Shown: piece by piece, positions 11,340 to 22,735 of the stretch
Layout: the number at the start of each line of letters is the position of its first letter
How positions within the stretch are numbered: the stretch's first letter is position 1
NCBI GenBank assembly: GCA_023853785.1
Contig: JAJIRX010000510.1
Coordinates: forward strand, 682,001 to 746,000
Length of the DNA stretch: 64,000 bases
Direction of reading: 5' to 3'
Origin: Psilocybe azurescens
Lineage: Eukaryota > Basidiomycota > Agaricomycetes > Agaricales > Agrocybaceae
Made by a program: the position numbers and the translations under genes
Notes under the pieces: model-generated
Seen by the model: the letters and a program-made list of their open reading frames with translations, nothing else
What the model was told of the DNA's origin: nothing
The model's database searches: none

Positions 11340-13101
11340 GTGCACCTTGTCTGTGCTAGCACCAGTGCACGCCGTGACCATGACAGGACCCCAACCCGCT
11401 CTGTGCATGATCCCACCACCCCTCGTGGCCGTGATTTCAACAAGGCCAGCACCCGCCTTGATAAAGGTAAGACGAGCACTGCTCGTCATCATGCCTATGA
11501 TGGCTCTAGTACCTCTCGTGCACCTGTGCATAACATATCCCACAGCCGGGACAGAGGCAATTCCACCTCTCGTTTTCGTGCTCTTTCCTCTGAACGTCGT
11601 TGCTATCAGGAAGGTGAAATGTCTACCACCCATTCTGATGAGCATGTCTCTCGAGGCCGAACCTCATCTCGCAGCACCTGTGATGATGGTATATTTATTT
11701 ATTTTTATTTATTCGTAGTCATTAATATATTGAATAGATATTGTTATAGCCAGTCCACCTAAACATATCCCTGCTCAGGGTTCATCTCGCTCATCAGGTG
11801 GAATAGCCAGAGGTAGAGCATTGGGTGGCTATTTTAATATTGCAGATGCTCAAAAGGTTTGGGGTGATATCAATGCTCACGAAACCTCGGCCATTGGACC
11901 AAAGGAAAAGGGCAAGATCTTTGTCTATCAGTCTTCATCAGATCCAAATACTGTCGACATTTCATCAACTAAATCTTCATTTGCTGTCCATGTGGCTGAT
12001 ACTGTGCAGTATACAACTATTCAAGATATTGTCAGAAGGATTGCACAAGACTATTCTCCAATTCAAAGTAAGTTAGATAACTTCAACTATCACTGAACTT
12101 ATTCAAATGAATTGATAATAGAACCTACTGTTCAATTGTTCTTTCTTGATGATGTCGACTGGATTGCATTTGGCCGATATGAGGCAATTACTCACCAAGA
12201 TTTGGTGTCTGAAGATAATATTGACTGGTTGAAGAAAGATGGTCTAAAAGTTGTTCACATTTTGGCTGTAAGCTTTTATTATATATATATATATATATAA
12301 TTAACTTGAATTTTTTTTCTATTTGTAGTCAACATATGATCTAAGTCCTGGTTTGATATCAGGATTACCAGGTCGTATTGGATCTATTTCTAGCCGAATC
12401 CTCTTTACCATCTGGCTCTTACTCTGGTATTCGCTCTGAGTCTCCTCTCTGTCACAACACTATTACAACAGTGTCAGCACCTTTGACTATTCAAGAAGAT
12501 TCTGAAGAAGTACCATGGCTTACTTCATCAGGCATTCCAACTCCTAAATACCAAAAGCGCTTAGCTGAAGAATTAGGCATTGATTCATACTATATGAATT
12601 CGTTCTGGTAAAGGTATACAATTTTACTGGGGTTGTTACAAAGAGTGCAAAGCAGCAATGAAGAGAGCTAAAGAAATCAACAATAGTGGAAACTGGCCTA
12701 TTGACATTCCTAGCTATTGTGAGGAGCACATTATTGAAGTTTTTATTGGAAATTCTGCTTGGCATCAAAATTATGGTACACTTTTTACAAGTGTCAAGGA
12801 TTATTATCCTGATTTGGTGGACTGGTTGGAAAATTCAGAAACACCTAAAGAAGAAAACAAAATAGTTTGGGGAGTGGAGAAGGCAGAGTACACTATAGCC
12901 GACTTGAAAGAGTTTTTAGAGAATCAAGGGACTTTGCGTAAGTCCAAGGCCAAGATCAGCCGACATTCTCTTTCACCGACTTCACCTTTAATTGGAAGAA
13001 ACAAGTCAAAAATAATCAGGAACAGCATAGGAGGTAGGCAATATTGCAATATCTTTTTTTTCTGTTTTTCTTGTTTGAAAACTTTCTTTTTCTTTCTTTA
13101 A
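11340..13101 (+). pseudogene. KDZ-element accessory protein (unknown function), frameshifted
   Basis: Spliced frame: a basic, Ser/Arg/His-rich exon to 11,688; intron 11,689-11,749 (61 nt); exon 11,750-12,067 with GGYFNIADAQKVWGDI; intron 12,068-12,121 (54 nt); exon 12,122-12,267 (TVQLFFLDDVDWIAFGRYEAI); intron 12,268-12,328 (61 nt); then exon 12,329 onward. Exon phases agree at all three introns. One-base shifts follow near 12,375 and 12,604. The C-terminal block contains FYWGCYKECKAAMKRAKEI, GNWPIDIPSY, an aromatic NYGTLF segment and a Lys-rich tail. I know no domain name for it. It lies directly upstream of, and co-oriented with, the transposase, so a role in transposition, such as recognising the termini, is a reasonable guess. 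Confidence 0.5.
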
Positions 13102-13159
13102 AAAAAAATTTAAAATTTAAAAATTTAAAAAACTAATATGTATTTTGTGTACTTGTAGT

Positions 13160-15592
13160 CTGGTTTTGACATTGGTCTCTCTGGCTTCCAAACCTGTAAC
13201 ATCATCTAATAGACATTTTGATAACTTTGTCTATGTTTTACTCTATCTTGCAACTGTCTTGTTTTGCAATGCTGCTCGACTACCAGCATATCTGAAAGTA
13301 CTTGGGTCACTAGTGTTTCTTCCTTTAGTGTGTGCTACTCCTCAAACACAGCCATTTCCAGATATACCTTTTATGTCTTTAGTGAATTTATTCAAAAGAC
13401 ATTTAACTCTGAAGTGTCTCTGGCAACAGTATTGCTGGTATTATTTTCAATGACAGAAAATCCTGAACTACTCAGCTTACATGCTCGACAAAAAATCCTG
13501 TCTTTCAAGGAGAACGTAAAGTTGTATCTTCAGGATGGATAAGATCTCTATCTCGTGGCATTATGCATAAATTACAAGACACCCAAAAACTCTTTTCCTC
13601 TATGGAGAATATTCTAAAACTCATCGAGTTGTAAAGTTGGCCTCCAAACTTGATGCACTTGCAATTTTGCTTAAACTTACTCCATATGATAAAAATAACA
13701 AATTCAAGGGCAAGCTGCTTCCTGTATCATATGACAGCATTCAAGGTGTCCTAACAATTTGTCCAAATTCTGTTGTATGTGTAAATGTAGCCTGCAAACC
13801 TCGAGGTTTATTGCAAACCAGTTTACCACGTGATATTCCATTAGTCACTCTATACAAAGAAAATATCATCTATCAAGATACTCCAGTTTTGATGGGAAAA
13901 TGCCTTAATTGCAACACTTTCTACTATGCTGATCATGAGCGTTTTCAAGATCAACAAGGCCAATGGAATAAGTGTTATTTAAATTCAGCAAGGTTTCTAA
14001 AAGTTGGTCAAGTAACATGGGTTGATAGAAAATTTTCACATTCAGTTCTGAGTGGGATGTATAACTTTCATGGATCAGCAGCTGCTTATACCCAATTCTG
14101 GAATGACTGCAACTTAGTCACAGGATCAGACTTACAAGTTGCTAGACGTCTGATCTGGCAAACATTTATCCAAGAGTCTATCAGGTCAATTGCAAGCAGT
14201 AAAAATGTTAACTTGGAGTTGCCAGACAAACTGAACGTTAAAGAAGTTGCAATTCAAGCATTTTCTAAACTAGGAGATGCAGGAAAGTTAGAACCTGCTA
14301 AGAATCATTCTTGTTCACAATGTACTCAGCCATACAGAGCTACTGCAGATTTTATGGCAAATGATGATCCTGCAGCAGTTCAAGGTGCTGATGAAAATAC
14401 TACAGTACCTGTTTTAATTGGAGAAAATGCAGCAATATCTGCACAGAACACTATTGAACAACGAGCTGCTGCACGAACAAGAGCAAATAACTTGCATTCT
14501 AATGTAAACTCAAATAATGATGAAATGGATATTGACTATGATGATTGCACAATGATAGTACTAGATGGTCTTGTTATGGGTCCTATAGTAAGTTAGACTA
14601 TTATTTTTTATTTTTAGAAATGACTAAAGCTTGTTTAAGCACTGTGCATTTGAAGGCTGTACTCAAGATGTAAAGAATGCAAGAGGTGGAGCTTTTTGTG
14701 AAAACCATGAAAGACAATATGGGAACAAATGCCGTGTTCGTATTTGTCAAGCAATAAAAGTTGAAAACACACAAGCATGTCAACAGCATCAGCCAGAATG
14801 GAAGAAATATAAACTTGATCATAACAGGTCAACTTTGGCTGGGGTTAGACGAATGCTTCAAAGACCTGATGAAGCTAACCCTTGGCAACCTGGTCTTCGC
14901 AGAACTATTCAGGCTCATGATGATGATGGAGACATTGAAATCCCAAGAGATAATTACATTGGGCCTGGTCGATGGTATTGTGTTGAAACAATGACTGCAC
15001 CATGTGGAGTTGTGATTGCATGGACTAAATTTGATAAGTCTGAATCACCAACTAAGATTCTGAACTGGTTGCAATCTGTTTATCCAACTGAAGAATCTCG
15101 GCCATCCTATATTTGTATTGATAAAGGTTGCCAAGTCCTTCGAACAAGTATTGTAAACAGAACTTGGGAATCTTGGCAAAAACTAGTCGATTTATTGTTG
15201 ATTCATACCATTATATTAACCATCGAACAAGTGATTATCTATGCCGTAAATGGTGTAATCCAGCTCCATTAAATGGTTCTGCTCCAAATCTTGTAGTTCT
15301 AGCAAAGACTAAAGATGGAACAGAATATCTTCAGCGAGCATTTAATACACAAGCATGTGAACAATTAAATTCATGGTTAGGTGGCTTTGATTCAATTCTA
15401 AAGCGCATGAAATCTGGGAATTTTAATTGGTTTTTACATTCAATGCTGTTCTATCACACTCAACATGTCATTCAAAAGCAGAAACAAAGAGAAAAGCTTC
15501 ATCAAATTGATGATACTGAAGATGATGAAGGAGAAGAAAAGAATGAAAATTATATTGAAAGACACTGGGATATGGAAGATGATGAGGCATAA
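13160..15592 (+). pseudogene. KDZ transposase with CxC5 and CxC6 cysteine clusters
   Basis: From N to C terminus: a hydrophobic/helical start (13,160-13,560, shifted); a CxC5-type zone (13,571-14,587) with VCVNVACKPRG, GKCLNCNTFYY and CSQC; an intron at 14,588-14,639 (52 nt, phase 0); a CxC6-type zone (from 14,640) with HCAFEGC, FCENHE, CRVRIC and CQQHQ; then the RNase H-like core with CGVVIAWTKF, ICIDKGCQVLR, VDSYHYINHR, LCRKWCNP and ACEQLNSWLGGF, and an acidic C terminus ending at 15,592. The Asp residues in IDKGC and VDSYH and the Glu in ACEQLN are candidate catalytic residues (inference). One-base shifts at about 13,597 and 15,183 break the frame. KDZ (Kyakuja-Dileera-Zisupton) elements are expanded in Agaricomycetes, where they are linked with TET/JBP genes. 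Confidence 0.85.
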
Positions 15593-15819
15593 GTGTGTAG
15601 AAAAAGAAGTGTATTCTAGTGTACCACTATAAATTATTTGATTTAATTTGAAGACTTTAAGAGCTTCATATAGACTTTTACAAAGAATCTATTTACAAGC
15701 TTGTAAGTCTACTACTCACTTAGATAATGAATTTGAAATAAATATACAAAAGCTCTATCTAGATTCTATCTAGACCTTGACTATACTAATAAAAAATAAA
15801 AATATTAAGACCTATGTGG
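15593..15819. other. 3' flank of KDZ transposase, non-coding
   Basis: AT-rich sequence between the transposase stop and the right subterminal array. It probably holds the transcript end. No motif is certain. Confidence 0.4.
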
Positions 15820-16094
15820 AGTCTACACAGAGTCCATGTGGAGTCCATGAAGAGTCCATATGGAGTCCATTTCTTTTACTTCCATCTAAAGTGGAATCAT
15901 TTGGAGTCCAGATGGAGTCCACCTGGACTCCACCTGGCCTCAAGTGGAATTGTATGGAGTCTAAGTGGACTCCATCTGGACTCCATCTGGACTCCACTTA
16001 TCAAAGATGACTTTTTGAACATTTATATATGTTCCAGGTGGACTCCATGTGGAGTCCACCACTTTTGTATGGAGTTGGTGGACTCCATATGGAG
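15820..16094. repeat. Right subterminal array of TGGAGTCCA/TGGACTCCA motifs
   Basis: Counterpart of the left array, with about 17 matches or near-matches to TGGA(G/C)TCCA. 16,071-16,087 is the perfect inverse of 9,583-9,599. Confidence 0.75.
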
Positions 16095-16118
16095 TATATG
16101 GGTGGAGGTAAAGTACAC
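16095..16118 (-). repeat. KDZ right terminal inverted repeat
   Basis: Read on the minus strand it begins GTGTACTTTACC and matches the left TIR at 19 of 24 positions. Confidence 0.8.
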
Positions 16119-16126
16119 CTATAACC
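16119..16126. repeat. Target-site duplication (right), CTATAACC
   Basis: Exact copy of 9,546-9,553. Confidence 0.85.
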
Positions 16127-16682
16127 TTGCTTTTACGTTTCCTACTGAGGCGCTGAAATTGGGCTTGGATGGTGCAGATCTCTTATTTTTGCGAATGTTG
16201 TCCTCTTCAGCGGTCGCCGTAGCGGATGCCGTTTCAGCATGAGAATTTCCAGTTGATACCTTGTTCTTCGGCTTCTGCGTGCGTTCCCTGACATGTTCCT
16301 TTGTCTTCTCCTTCTCCTTCTGGTCCTCTCTTGCTTTAAGCACGGCCTTGTGACGTTCTGCTGCCTCGGCAACTTGGATTGCCATTGGCCTGAGTAACCA
16401 TCCCCTGCCTTTGTTTGCCCTGCCTCCCATCAGTATATCGTGAACCTCCTTCCACAAAGTTTTGGGTTGGTTAGGAAGGTTTTGGCTTTGAGAGTCCAGA
16501 GCCACCTACTATTATAACATTTGAGCTAATGAATACAACACAAAATTAAAATTTTCGCTCACCAATTCACTGTAGAGTTCCACAAGATTAGCTTTATACT
16601 TGATTGGGTCCCGTGCTAATCGAATGATTCATTTGTCTGCCTGATTGGTGCGAGCAATATGGGAAGTCAGGGCAGTAGACAT
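16127..16682 (-). pseudogene. Zn-cluster protein, copy B, N-terminal part
   Basis: ATG at 16,680-16,682 gives MSTALTSHIARTNQADK, then an in-frame TGA, then IIRLARDP...KYKANLVELYSEL. An intron at about 16,508-16,562 (GTGAGC..ATAG) joins to ALDSQSQNLPNQPKTLWKEV and a highly charged Lys/Glu/Arg-rich helix. The frame then meets the KDZ insertion at 16,126. The TGA (probably from a Trp or Arg codon) is real decay that a single-base length error cannot explain. The start is divergent from the acidic repeat gene, whose ATG is 228 bp away, so the two may share a promoter. Confidence 0.55.
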
Positions 16683-17324
16683 AATCACAAATGAGGTATT
16701 GAAAGCTAATCAAAGATTCAGCGTTTAATTAAGAGAAGACAATTTGATGGAGATGAAGAATTTTGAACTGTCTCAAAATAGCTCAAATCAGGTCACATGC
16801 CGTATTGCAACTTTTATTTGAGTCACGTCTCAGTCATCAACCACCATCATACTCTTAAGTCGGCGAGCTCATTTTTAGTGTAGGCCAATAATAGGAATTA
16901 CTATCCTGTCATGCCCAGAAAATCTAGAGGTAAGCATATAGATTCTGGGAATTTGTTTTGTATATAACAAGATCTTTGTTGTATATCGATGTTCAAGTTA
17001 ACACTATAGCATCCTCTCCAGACCTCAGCATGGAAATTGGATCTGATAGCTCAGGAGTTGACGAGGCTACCCAACGGATTTCCGACGATGACATCATTGA
17101 GATTGGTTCGGACACCGACGCTGATGAAGATCAACTTCAACAGGACAATTATAACGACATCGAAATAGGTTCAGACATTGATAGCGTGACGCAATACACT
17201 CAACAACATTGAAGTTGTATCCGACAGCGAGATTATGCAAGAGGACAGGCCGTTGGACATTGATGCTATTATCGAGATTGGGTCTGATTCGGAAGATGGA
17301 GATATTGAAATAGGGTCCAATCAC

Positions 17325-18275
17325 GATGAAGAGTTAGAAGTTGGGACTGACAGTGAGAGAGTGCGAGGTGGAAGTGCGGCCGGTATGAGTGATGAGGAAT
17401 TCAAAGTTGGGACTGACAGCGAGAGCGTGCGAGGTGGTGGTGCAGCTGTCAACATGGATGATGAAGAATTGGAGGTTGGGACCGACAGAGAGCGTCGCGA
17501 GGTGGAGGTGCAGCTGCCAGTATGGGTGATGAAGAATTGGAGGTTGGGACCAACAGCAAGAGCATGCAGGGTGGAGGTGCAGCTGTCGGGATGGGTGATG
17601 AAGAGTTAGAAGTTGGGACCGACAGCGAGAGCATGCGAGGTGGTGGTGCAGCTGTCGACATGGATGATGAAGAATTGGAGGTTGGGACTGACAGCGAGAG
17701 CGTGCAAGGTGGAGATGCGGCTGCCGGTATGGGTGATGAAGAATTGGAGGTTGGGACCGACAGCGAGAGCGTGCAAGGTGGAGGTGCAGCTGCTGGTATT
17801 GGTGATGAAAAACTTCGAAGTTGGGACCGACAGCGAGAGCATGCAAGGTGGAGGTGTGGCTGCCGGCTTGGGTGATGAAGAACTCGAGGTTGGGACCAAC
17901 AGCGAGAGCATGCAAGATGGAGATGCGGCTGCCGGTATGGGTGATGAAGAATTGAAGGTTGGGACCGACAGCAAAAGCGTGCAAGGTGGAGGTGCAGCTG
18001 CTGGTATTGGTGATGAAAAACTTCGAAGTTGGGACCGACAGCGAGAGTGTGCGAGGTGGTGGTGCAGCTGTCGGCATGGGTGATGAAGAATTGGAGGTTG
18101 GGACCGACAGCGAGAGCGTCTGCGAGGTGCAGCTGACGGCTTAGGCGATGAAGAGTTTGAGATTGGGACTGATAGTGAGAGCGTGCAAGGAGGTGCGGCT
18201 GCCGGCTTTCATAACGAAGAATTCAAAGTTGGGACCGACAGCGAGAGTGTGCAAGGCGGAGGTGCGGCTGCTGAA
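17325..18275 (+). repeat. 69-nt coding minisatellite (about 13 units)
   Basis: The 23-residue unit reads GDEELEVGTDSES(V/M)QGGGAAAG with small changes. Two units, beginning near 17,795 and 18,001, share the same one-base-longer variant (GATGAAAAACTTCGAAG). They are about 207 nt, or three units, apart, so a block of three units was duplicated after that change arose. Confidence 0.85.
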
Positions 18276-18440
18276 AGATCTATTTCCAGTGAGCCAGGAG
18301 ATATCGAAATTGGATCCGACGTTGAAGACAGGCATTTTGACATTGGGACAGACGAGCATGTAGGAGGAGGTAAGATCACCAATGACCTCATCGAAGTAGG
18401 ATCTAATGACAAGGCAGTGGCTGCTGTGACTGTCTTCACA

Positions 18441-18863
18441 GGGCCACTGACCCTAAATACATTGATCTGCGGGCCAGACAGCAGCGACGATGGGGACTGG
18501 CAACCTTCCAACAGGTCTTCCAGCTCATTCGACGAGGATATCAACATTTGTTTAGATCCCAGCATTGAGATCCAAATGAATGAGCCGCTGACCCTGAATA
18601 CATTGATCTGTGGGCCAGACAGCAGTGACGATGGAGACTGGCAACCTTCAAACAGGTCTTCCAGCTCACTCGACGAGGATATCAACATTTGTTTAGATCC
18701 CAACATTGAGATCCAAATGGATGGGCCACTGACCCTGAATACCTTGATCTGTGGGCCAGACAGCATCGAAGATAGGAACTGGCAACCTTCAAACAGCTCT
18801 TCTAGTGAATCCGACGAGGATATCGACATTTGTTTAGGTACCGATGAGCTGGATGGCTTAGTG
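18441..18863 (+). repeat. 141-nt coding repeat, three units
   Basis: Units begin at 18,441, 18,582 and 18,723, exactly 141 nt apart, and encode 47 residues each: PLTLNTLICGPDS, then DWQPSN(R/S)SSSS, then DEDI(N/D)ICL. The third unit has diverged most. Confidence 0.85.
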
Positions 18864-20710
18864 GAAATTGGGTCGGATGCCAGCATCGAGATAGAGTCGG
18901 ATAATATGCTTGAAAATGGTAATTCTTTATTGAATAGGCATTGAAAATATGTCAATAATGCAATCTTTTCAGCCAGTGAACCCCTGCCCTGTCCTGGCCC
19001 GGCCTCCGACACACTCAATGACATCGTTGAAATCGGATCGGACATCAGCTCAGAGATGCAGTTAGATACAAACAAAAACGGTAATACTCTTGAAGAATCT
19101 CTCCCAGTATATTCTTAATATTATCCTCCCAGCCAGTAAACATTCGTCTCATGTTGGGCCCTCCACGGCCTCCGACACTTATACAACAGCCGCCGGAACT
19201 CATACAGATATCCTTGAGATTGGATCAGAGCCAGCATAGAGATTGGGTCGGATACGAGTGAATCAGGCAGACACGTCCCGGCCTCCAGCGCTCATGCAGA
19301 CATCGTAGAAATAGAGTCAGACATCAGTCTAGAAGTTGGGACGGACACCAAAATAGGTATTTATCCTTGTACTGGTCTTGTGCACAGAAAATAATACTGC
19401 CTATCCAGCTAGTAAAAAACTGCCCTCGCGTTAGGAAGGCCGCTGCTACTCTGACATCGCACCTTTCAAATGCCTCCACGTCAAAATTTCTGTTGGAGCC
19501 ATTAACAGGAGATCATAGCGATGATGATGTTGAGTATGTTGAAAGCATCCATGTTGATCAACGCCCGGGATACAAGCAACGAAAGGATACGAGGCCTCCG
19601 CCACCCCATCGCAAAAACAAGTGCTCCCAGCCGCCCGCCTCTCGTCGTGGCAAGGCAACTGAAAGGTACGTTCCAGGTCAAAACATGTATGAAGGTGAAG
19701 TGGAGTTGTTTACATGGAATATTAATTGTAGTACTAGTGGAGATAACGAGACAGACCCCGTTCCTCCTGCAAGGACATCCCGTGGTGGTGTGTACCTTAA
19801 TGTTAGTACGACAAGATAAATCACATGGTTTTGATTAGAGCTTGAATGGCCACCGCTTGAACATAAAAATCCCAGCTTCCATCAAATCAAAAATGACTCT
19901 AACGGTAGAATCCACTCTTCATTAAGTCTAATTAAGCTGATTTACTACCAGATGGAATTCAATTTCAAAATGATTACAGTATATTTACTAAGGCTCTAAC
20001 ACCTGAATCCATTGGTATGTTGTCTCAACCAATAACTATGATTAATCCGACTCTCACTTCATAACTGCTTTAGAGCCTCGGATAAATGCTGTGGCCGACA
20101 TGGTTGAAGACACTATAGATAAAGACAGAGCATATGTCAGGAGCACATTATCGAAAACCTTCAGGCCTGATGTGGAAGCCCATTTTGTGCATACAAGGCA
20201 CATCAATATCAGGCAAGACGGCCGCCGCCACCAAGGTCAAGCCGATACCCGGCTCCCGAATCTTGATCAAATAGGGATGCCTTCTGCTGTACAAGAGCCA
20301 TATGTCTTTGTATGTGAAAGATTCAACTTTGTGGTAAAGACATTTACTCAAGATATTCTTTAGCATTACACCAGAGAACAACTTCAAGACATACATGAAA
20401 ACGTGAGGGGAGGCCTCCCTTATGTAGACACTGCCTATGTGTTACAAAACGCGCGGTATAATCAATTGCAAATGGAAACGGCACAGGTAGAGATTATGCA
20501 GAGGGCATTGGAAGAAGTTACAAAGGCGGCAGATATGCTCACACCTTGGCTTTAAATAATTACATTTCAGTTGGTATAACTTGAATACGAGCAGTATCCG
20601 AATACACGAAGTGTTAAACTGCAGCGGCCGATGTTGGCCAAAATGTGATACAGGTCATGTGACTCGTCTGCCTAATTGATCAAGTTGAACTTTGCTTCTT
20701 AATTTAAACC

Positions 20711-22128
20711 ATGAACATGAAACAAGTACAGCTCATTACACTGCATTCGACCATTCTGCAACAGACTTCCTTTGATGAGAGGGAAGCCATAGCGCGTCTT
20801 AAACTACACTTAATGATGTCTCGCTTATGTACTGCAGTTTGGACTGTAATGACGAGACCTACAAGCGCCGAAGATCAATTTGCACGAAATCTTACAGACG
20901 AACTTGTACGTGATATCAATTGTTATTCTCGCACACTAATTTGAACTACAGGTCTTAATACTTGCACATATTGGTCACTGTGCACTTCACGGATATTGCA
21001 TATACCCCCTTACCTGTTGCAGGAATTCTCTGATGCATGGTTTGAGGAGTTAAAGAAAGGACCTAAGATTGATCCACTCAAAGTTGATTTTCCCGGATCC
21101 ATCAATATGGAATTCAATGCCGACAGTGACCTTGCAATCCTTGGCATGACCAAAGAACATTCCTATTGGTGGCAAGGTCAGCCAACCGGTCAGGTGGGAC
21201 CGATTGTGACGGTTGAAGTTATTGAGGGCATTTTGAAGCATACTACACTGAGGTATGAGCATGTCGCTTGGCCGTAAGAAATGGTTGAATCAAATAAATT
21301 TCCAGCACCTTCGAAGCCATGTGGCTGCTGGTGAAGATACCAGTGATAGCATGCTCAAAGATGGTGTACCTGGAATGGCTGAGCGGCGTCCGAATCACAC
21401 CACCACTGTGGTAGCGGAGCCCGGATGTACGAACTGTGAACCGATTTGGGATGTGTTGAGACATGCCCATGATAAGCTTAATCAAGCCAGGTTTATAATG
21501 AATGAATATATTCAGAGCGGCAAGGATGCCAAAGAACAATCTAGCCATGTCATTGGGGGATATGGGGCTGCTGTGGAACTCGCCAAGGAACTTGGAGAAG
21601 ACTTCTACGCACTCCCGGACGCCGCTTTTCCAAAAACACCACCGCCTACTTTATCCAAAGGTGATTCCACCCGCACCAGATACACATCGCCCCAGAACCT
21701 ATGTCTGTAATCGTCCAGGAGTATCCTTACCTTCTATAACGGGTTCAGTTATTCCGTCAACAGGAAGAGCAGCGGCGATGGCAGCAGCCATGGAACCTGT
21801 TGATGTTTCCATGGGAGACAATGTCCCGGCGAAGATTCAAGTTCGTGATAGTGACCATAGTAGTGACACCACAACATCTGTTCCGGAAGGGTTTACAGAT
21901 CCTGAATGGTCAGACAGTCAAGATGGCAGCGATCAGGTAGACATCGACATGCCTTTCAATGATAGTGCAGTCAACCAATCCATTGGTTTACCGCTTGGGT
22001 GTGCAGATACTGTACTTCAGGGTCCATCGGAAATGGAAGAAGTACATGTAACAAACTCGATCACTAGTGGGGAGGAAAAAAGAGAGGCGTTGACTGCTTC
22101 CATAGCAAGGCCGGAGGCTGATGAGTAG
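20711..22128 (+). pseudogene. Uncharacterised multi-exon gene
   Basis: Starts MNMKQVQLITLHST at 20711. Helical exon 1 (to about 20,907) is followed by a region with one or two introns (GTACGT at 20,908; TTGCAG at 21,023). Next comes an exon with EFSDAWFEELKKGPKIDP and HSYWWQGQPTGQVGP (to about 21,272), then HLRSHVAAGEDTSD..., CTNCEPIWDVLRHAHDKLNQ and an Ala/Gly-rich helix (21,300-21,660). A shift or intron leads into a Ser/Asp-rich C-terminal tail ending at 22,128. No domain is recognised. It lies between the acidic repeat gene and the dioxygenase, all on plus. Confidence 0.4.
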
Positions 22129-22735
22129 TTTCAAGAGGCGATAAAAATACATGTATGCAGTAGAAAAGGCAATAATCCAACAGCAGTTTGATTTAAATGA
22201 GGTAGTCACTATTATAATAATCGTCCCGGCATCTGATGCACTGCCATTGTATCAACCACGGCCTCTAAGAAGTCATAATCATGTTCTAATAGACAAAATA
22301 TTGCTGGTCTGATTCTCACCCTCTTTCCAAACTAGTCTTTCATTTCAATGATATTGCCGTGAATTAACCAACTTGGCTAGAAGGAGCCCAACTAAACCAA
22401 CACTCTTTTCCTCATGTAAAAAGCAATGCAGCATGCAAGGACGGGTGCCGGGACATTGAGTGGCATGCCGTAGGATGCGACCGAGTAATGCAATAAAGGT
22501 TCCTGGGTTGTGCTTCACATGTAAACCTGACTACTGACATACAGTAATGTGGGTGCTGGGCAGTGAGGCCATTGAGCGGCGGCCACCTGTGTACACTCAC
22601 CGTCCGTTTTTCTGCGCATTCAACGCCCGGATGGCGGAGGCCGCACCGCAAGAAAAAAATTGTTATGCGCGTGCTGAAGACATTCATGGTGGGAGCATTC
22701 CCACGTGATGATTTGAGATATGCGAATGTAGAAGT
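22129..22735. other. Intergenic, no gene seen
   Basis: Only short frames on both strands. It probably contains the promoter of the dioxygenase gene. Confidence 0.4.

Larger units (their letters stand above)
9554..16118 (+). mobile_element. KDZ-superfamily DNA transposon (6,565 bp) with TIRs and TSD
   Basis: The termini are GAGGTCTTTACCCTCACCC... on the left and its imperfect inverse on the right (19 of 24 positions equal), flanked by the 8-bp direct repeat CTATAACC. A perfect 17-bp inverted pair lies just inside (9,583-9,599 and 16,071-16,087), within arrays of TGGAGTCCA-like motifs. The interior carries an accessory gene (about 11,340-13,101) and a KDZ transposase with CxC5- and CxC6-type cysteine clusters (13,160-15,592). 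The element lies in the middle of a minus-strand Zn-cluster gene. Removing it together with one TSD copy leaves a reading frame running from RKRKSK into VIVSSDDD. The ends are well preserved but both genes carry shifts, so this copy is probably not autonomous unless those shifts are consensus errors. Confidence 0.85.
16911..20555 (+). pseudogene. Acidic tandem-repeat protein (EIGSD / EEELEVGTDSES repeats)
   Basis: ATG at 16911 gives MPRKSR. An 80-nt intron (16,930-17,009) preserves the frame into EIGSDSS.... The protein is built of EIGSD-type acidic motifs, then about 13 units of a 69-nt repeat (17,325-18,275), then three 141-nt units (18,441-18,863), then more EIGSD blocks separated by probable introns (about 18,919-18,972, 19,080-19,132 and 19,355-19,410). 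Downstream pieces include DDDVEYVESIHVDQRPGYKQ (about 19,520) and, after a probable intron to 20,363, HYTREQLQDIHENV... ending at 20,555. Several one-base shifts (17,205; inside repeat units) break it. The composition (Glu/Asp/Gly/Ser) suggests a disordered scaffold or chromatin-type protein. No family is recognised, and treating the whole span as one gene is an inference. Confidence 0.45.

Noticed and set aside
10911..11718. Frames of 244-253 codons on both strands inside the KDZ leader
   Set aside because: They run through a GAC/CAC/AAC simple repeat; composition is that of the repeat. Only 11,340-11,688 connects by splice phase to the accessory gene.
17334..18077. 247-codon minus-strand frame over the 69-nt repeats
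   Set aside because: The 69-nt period is a multiple of three, so any open frame through one unit stays open; it is the antisense shadow of the acidic repeat.
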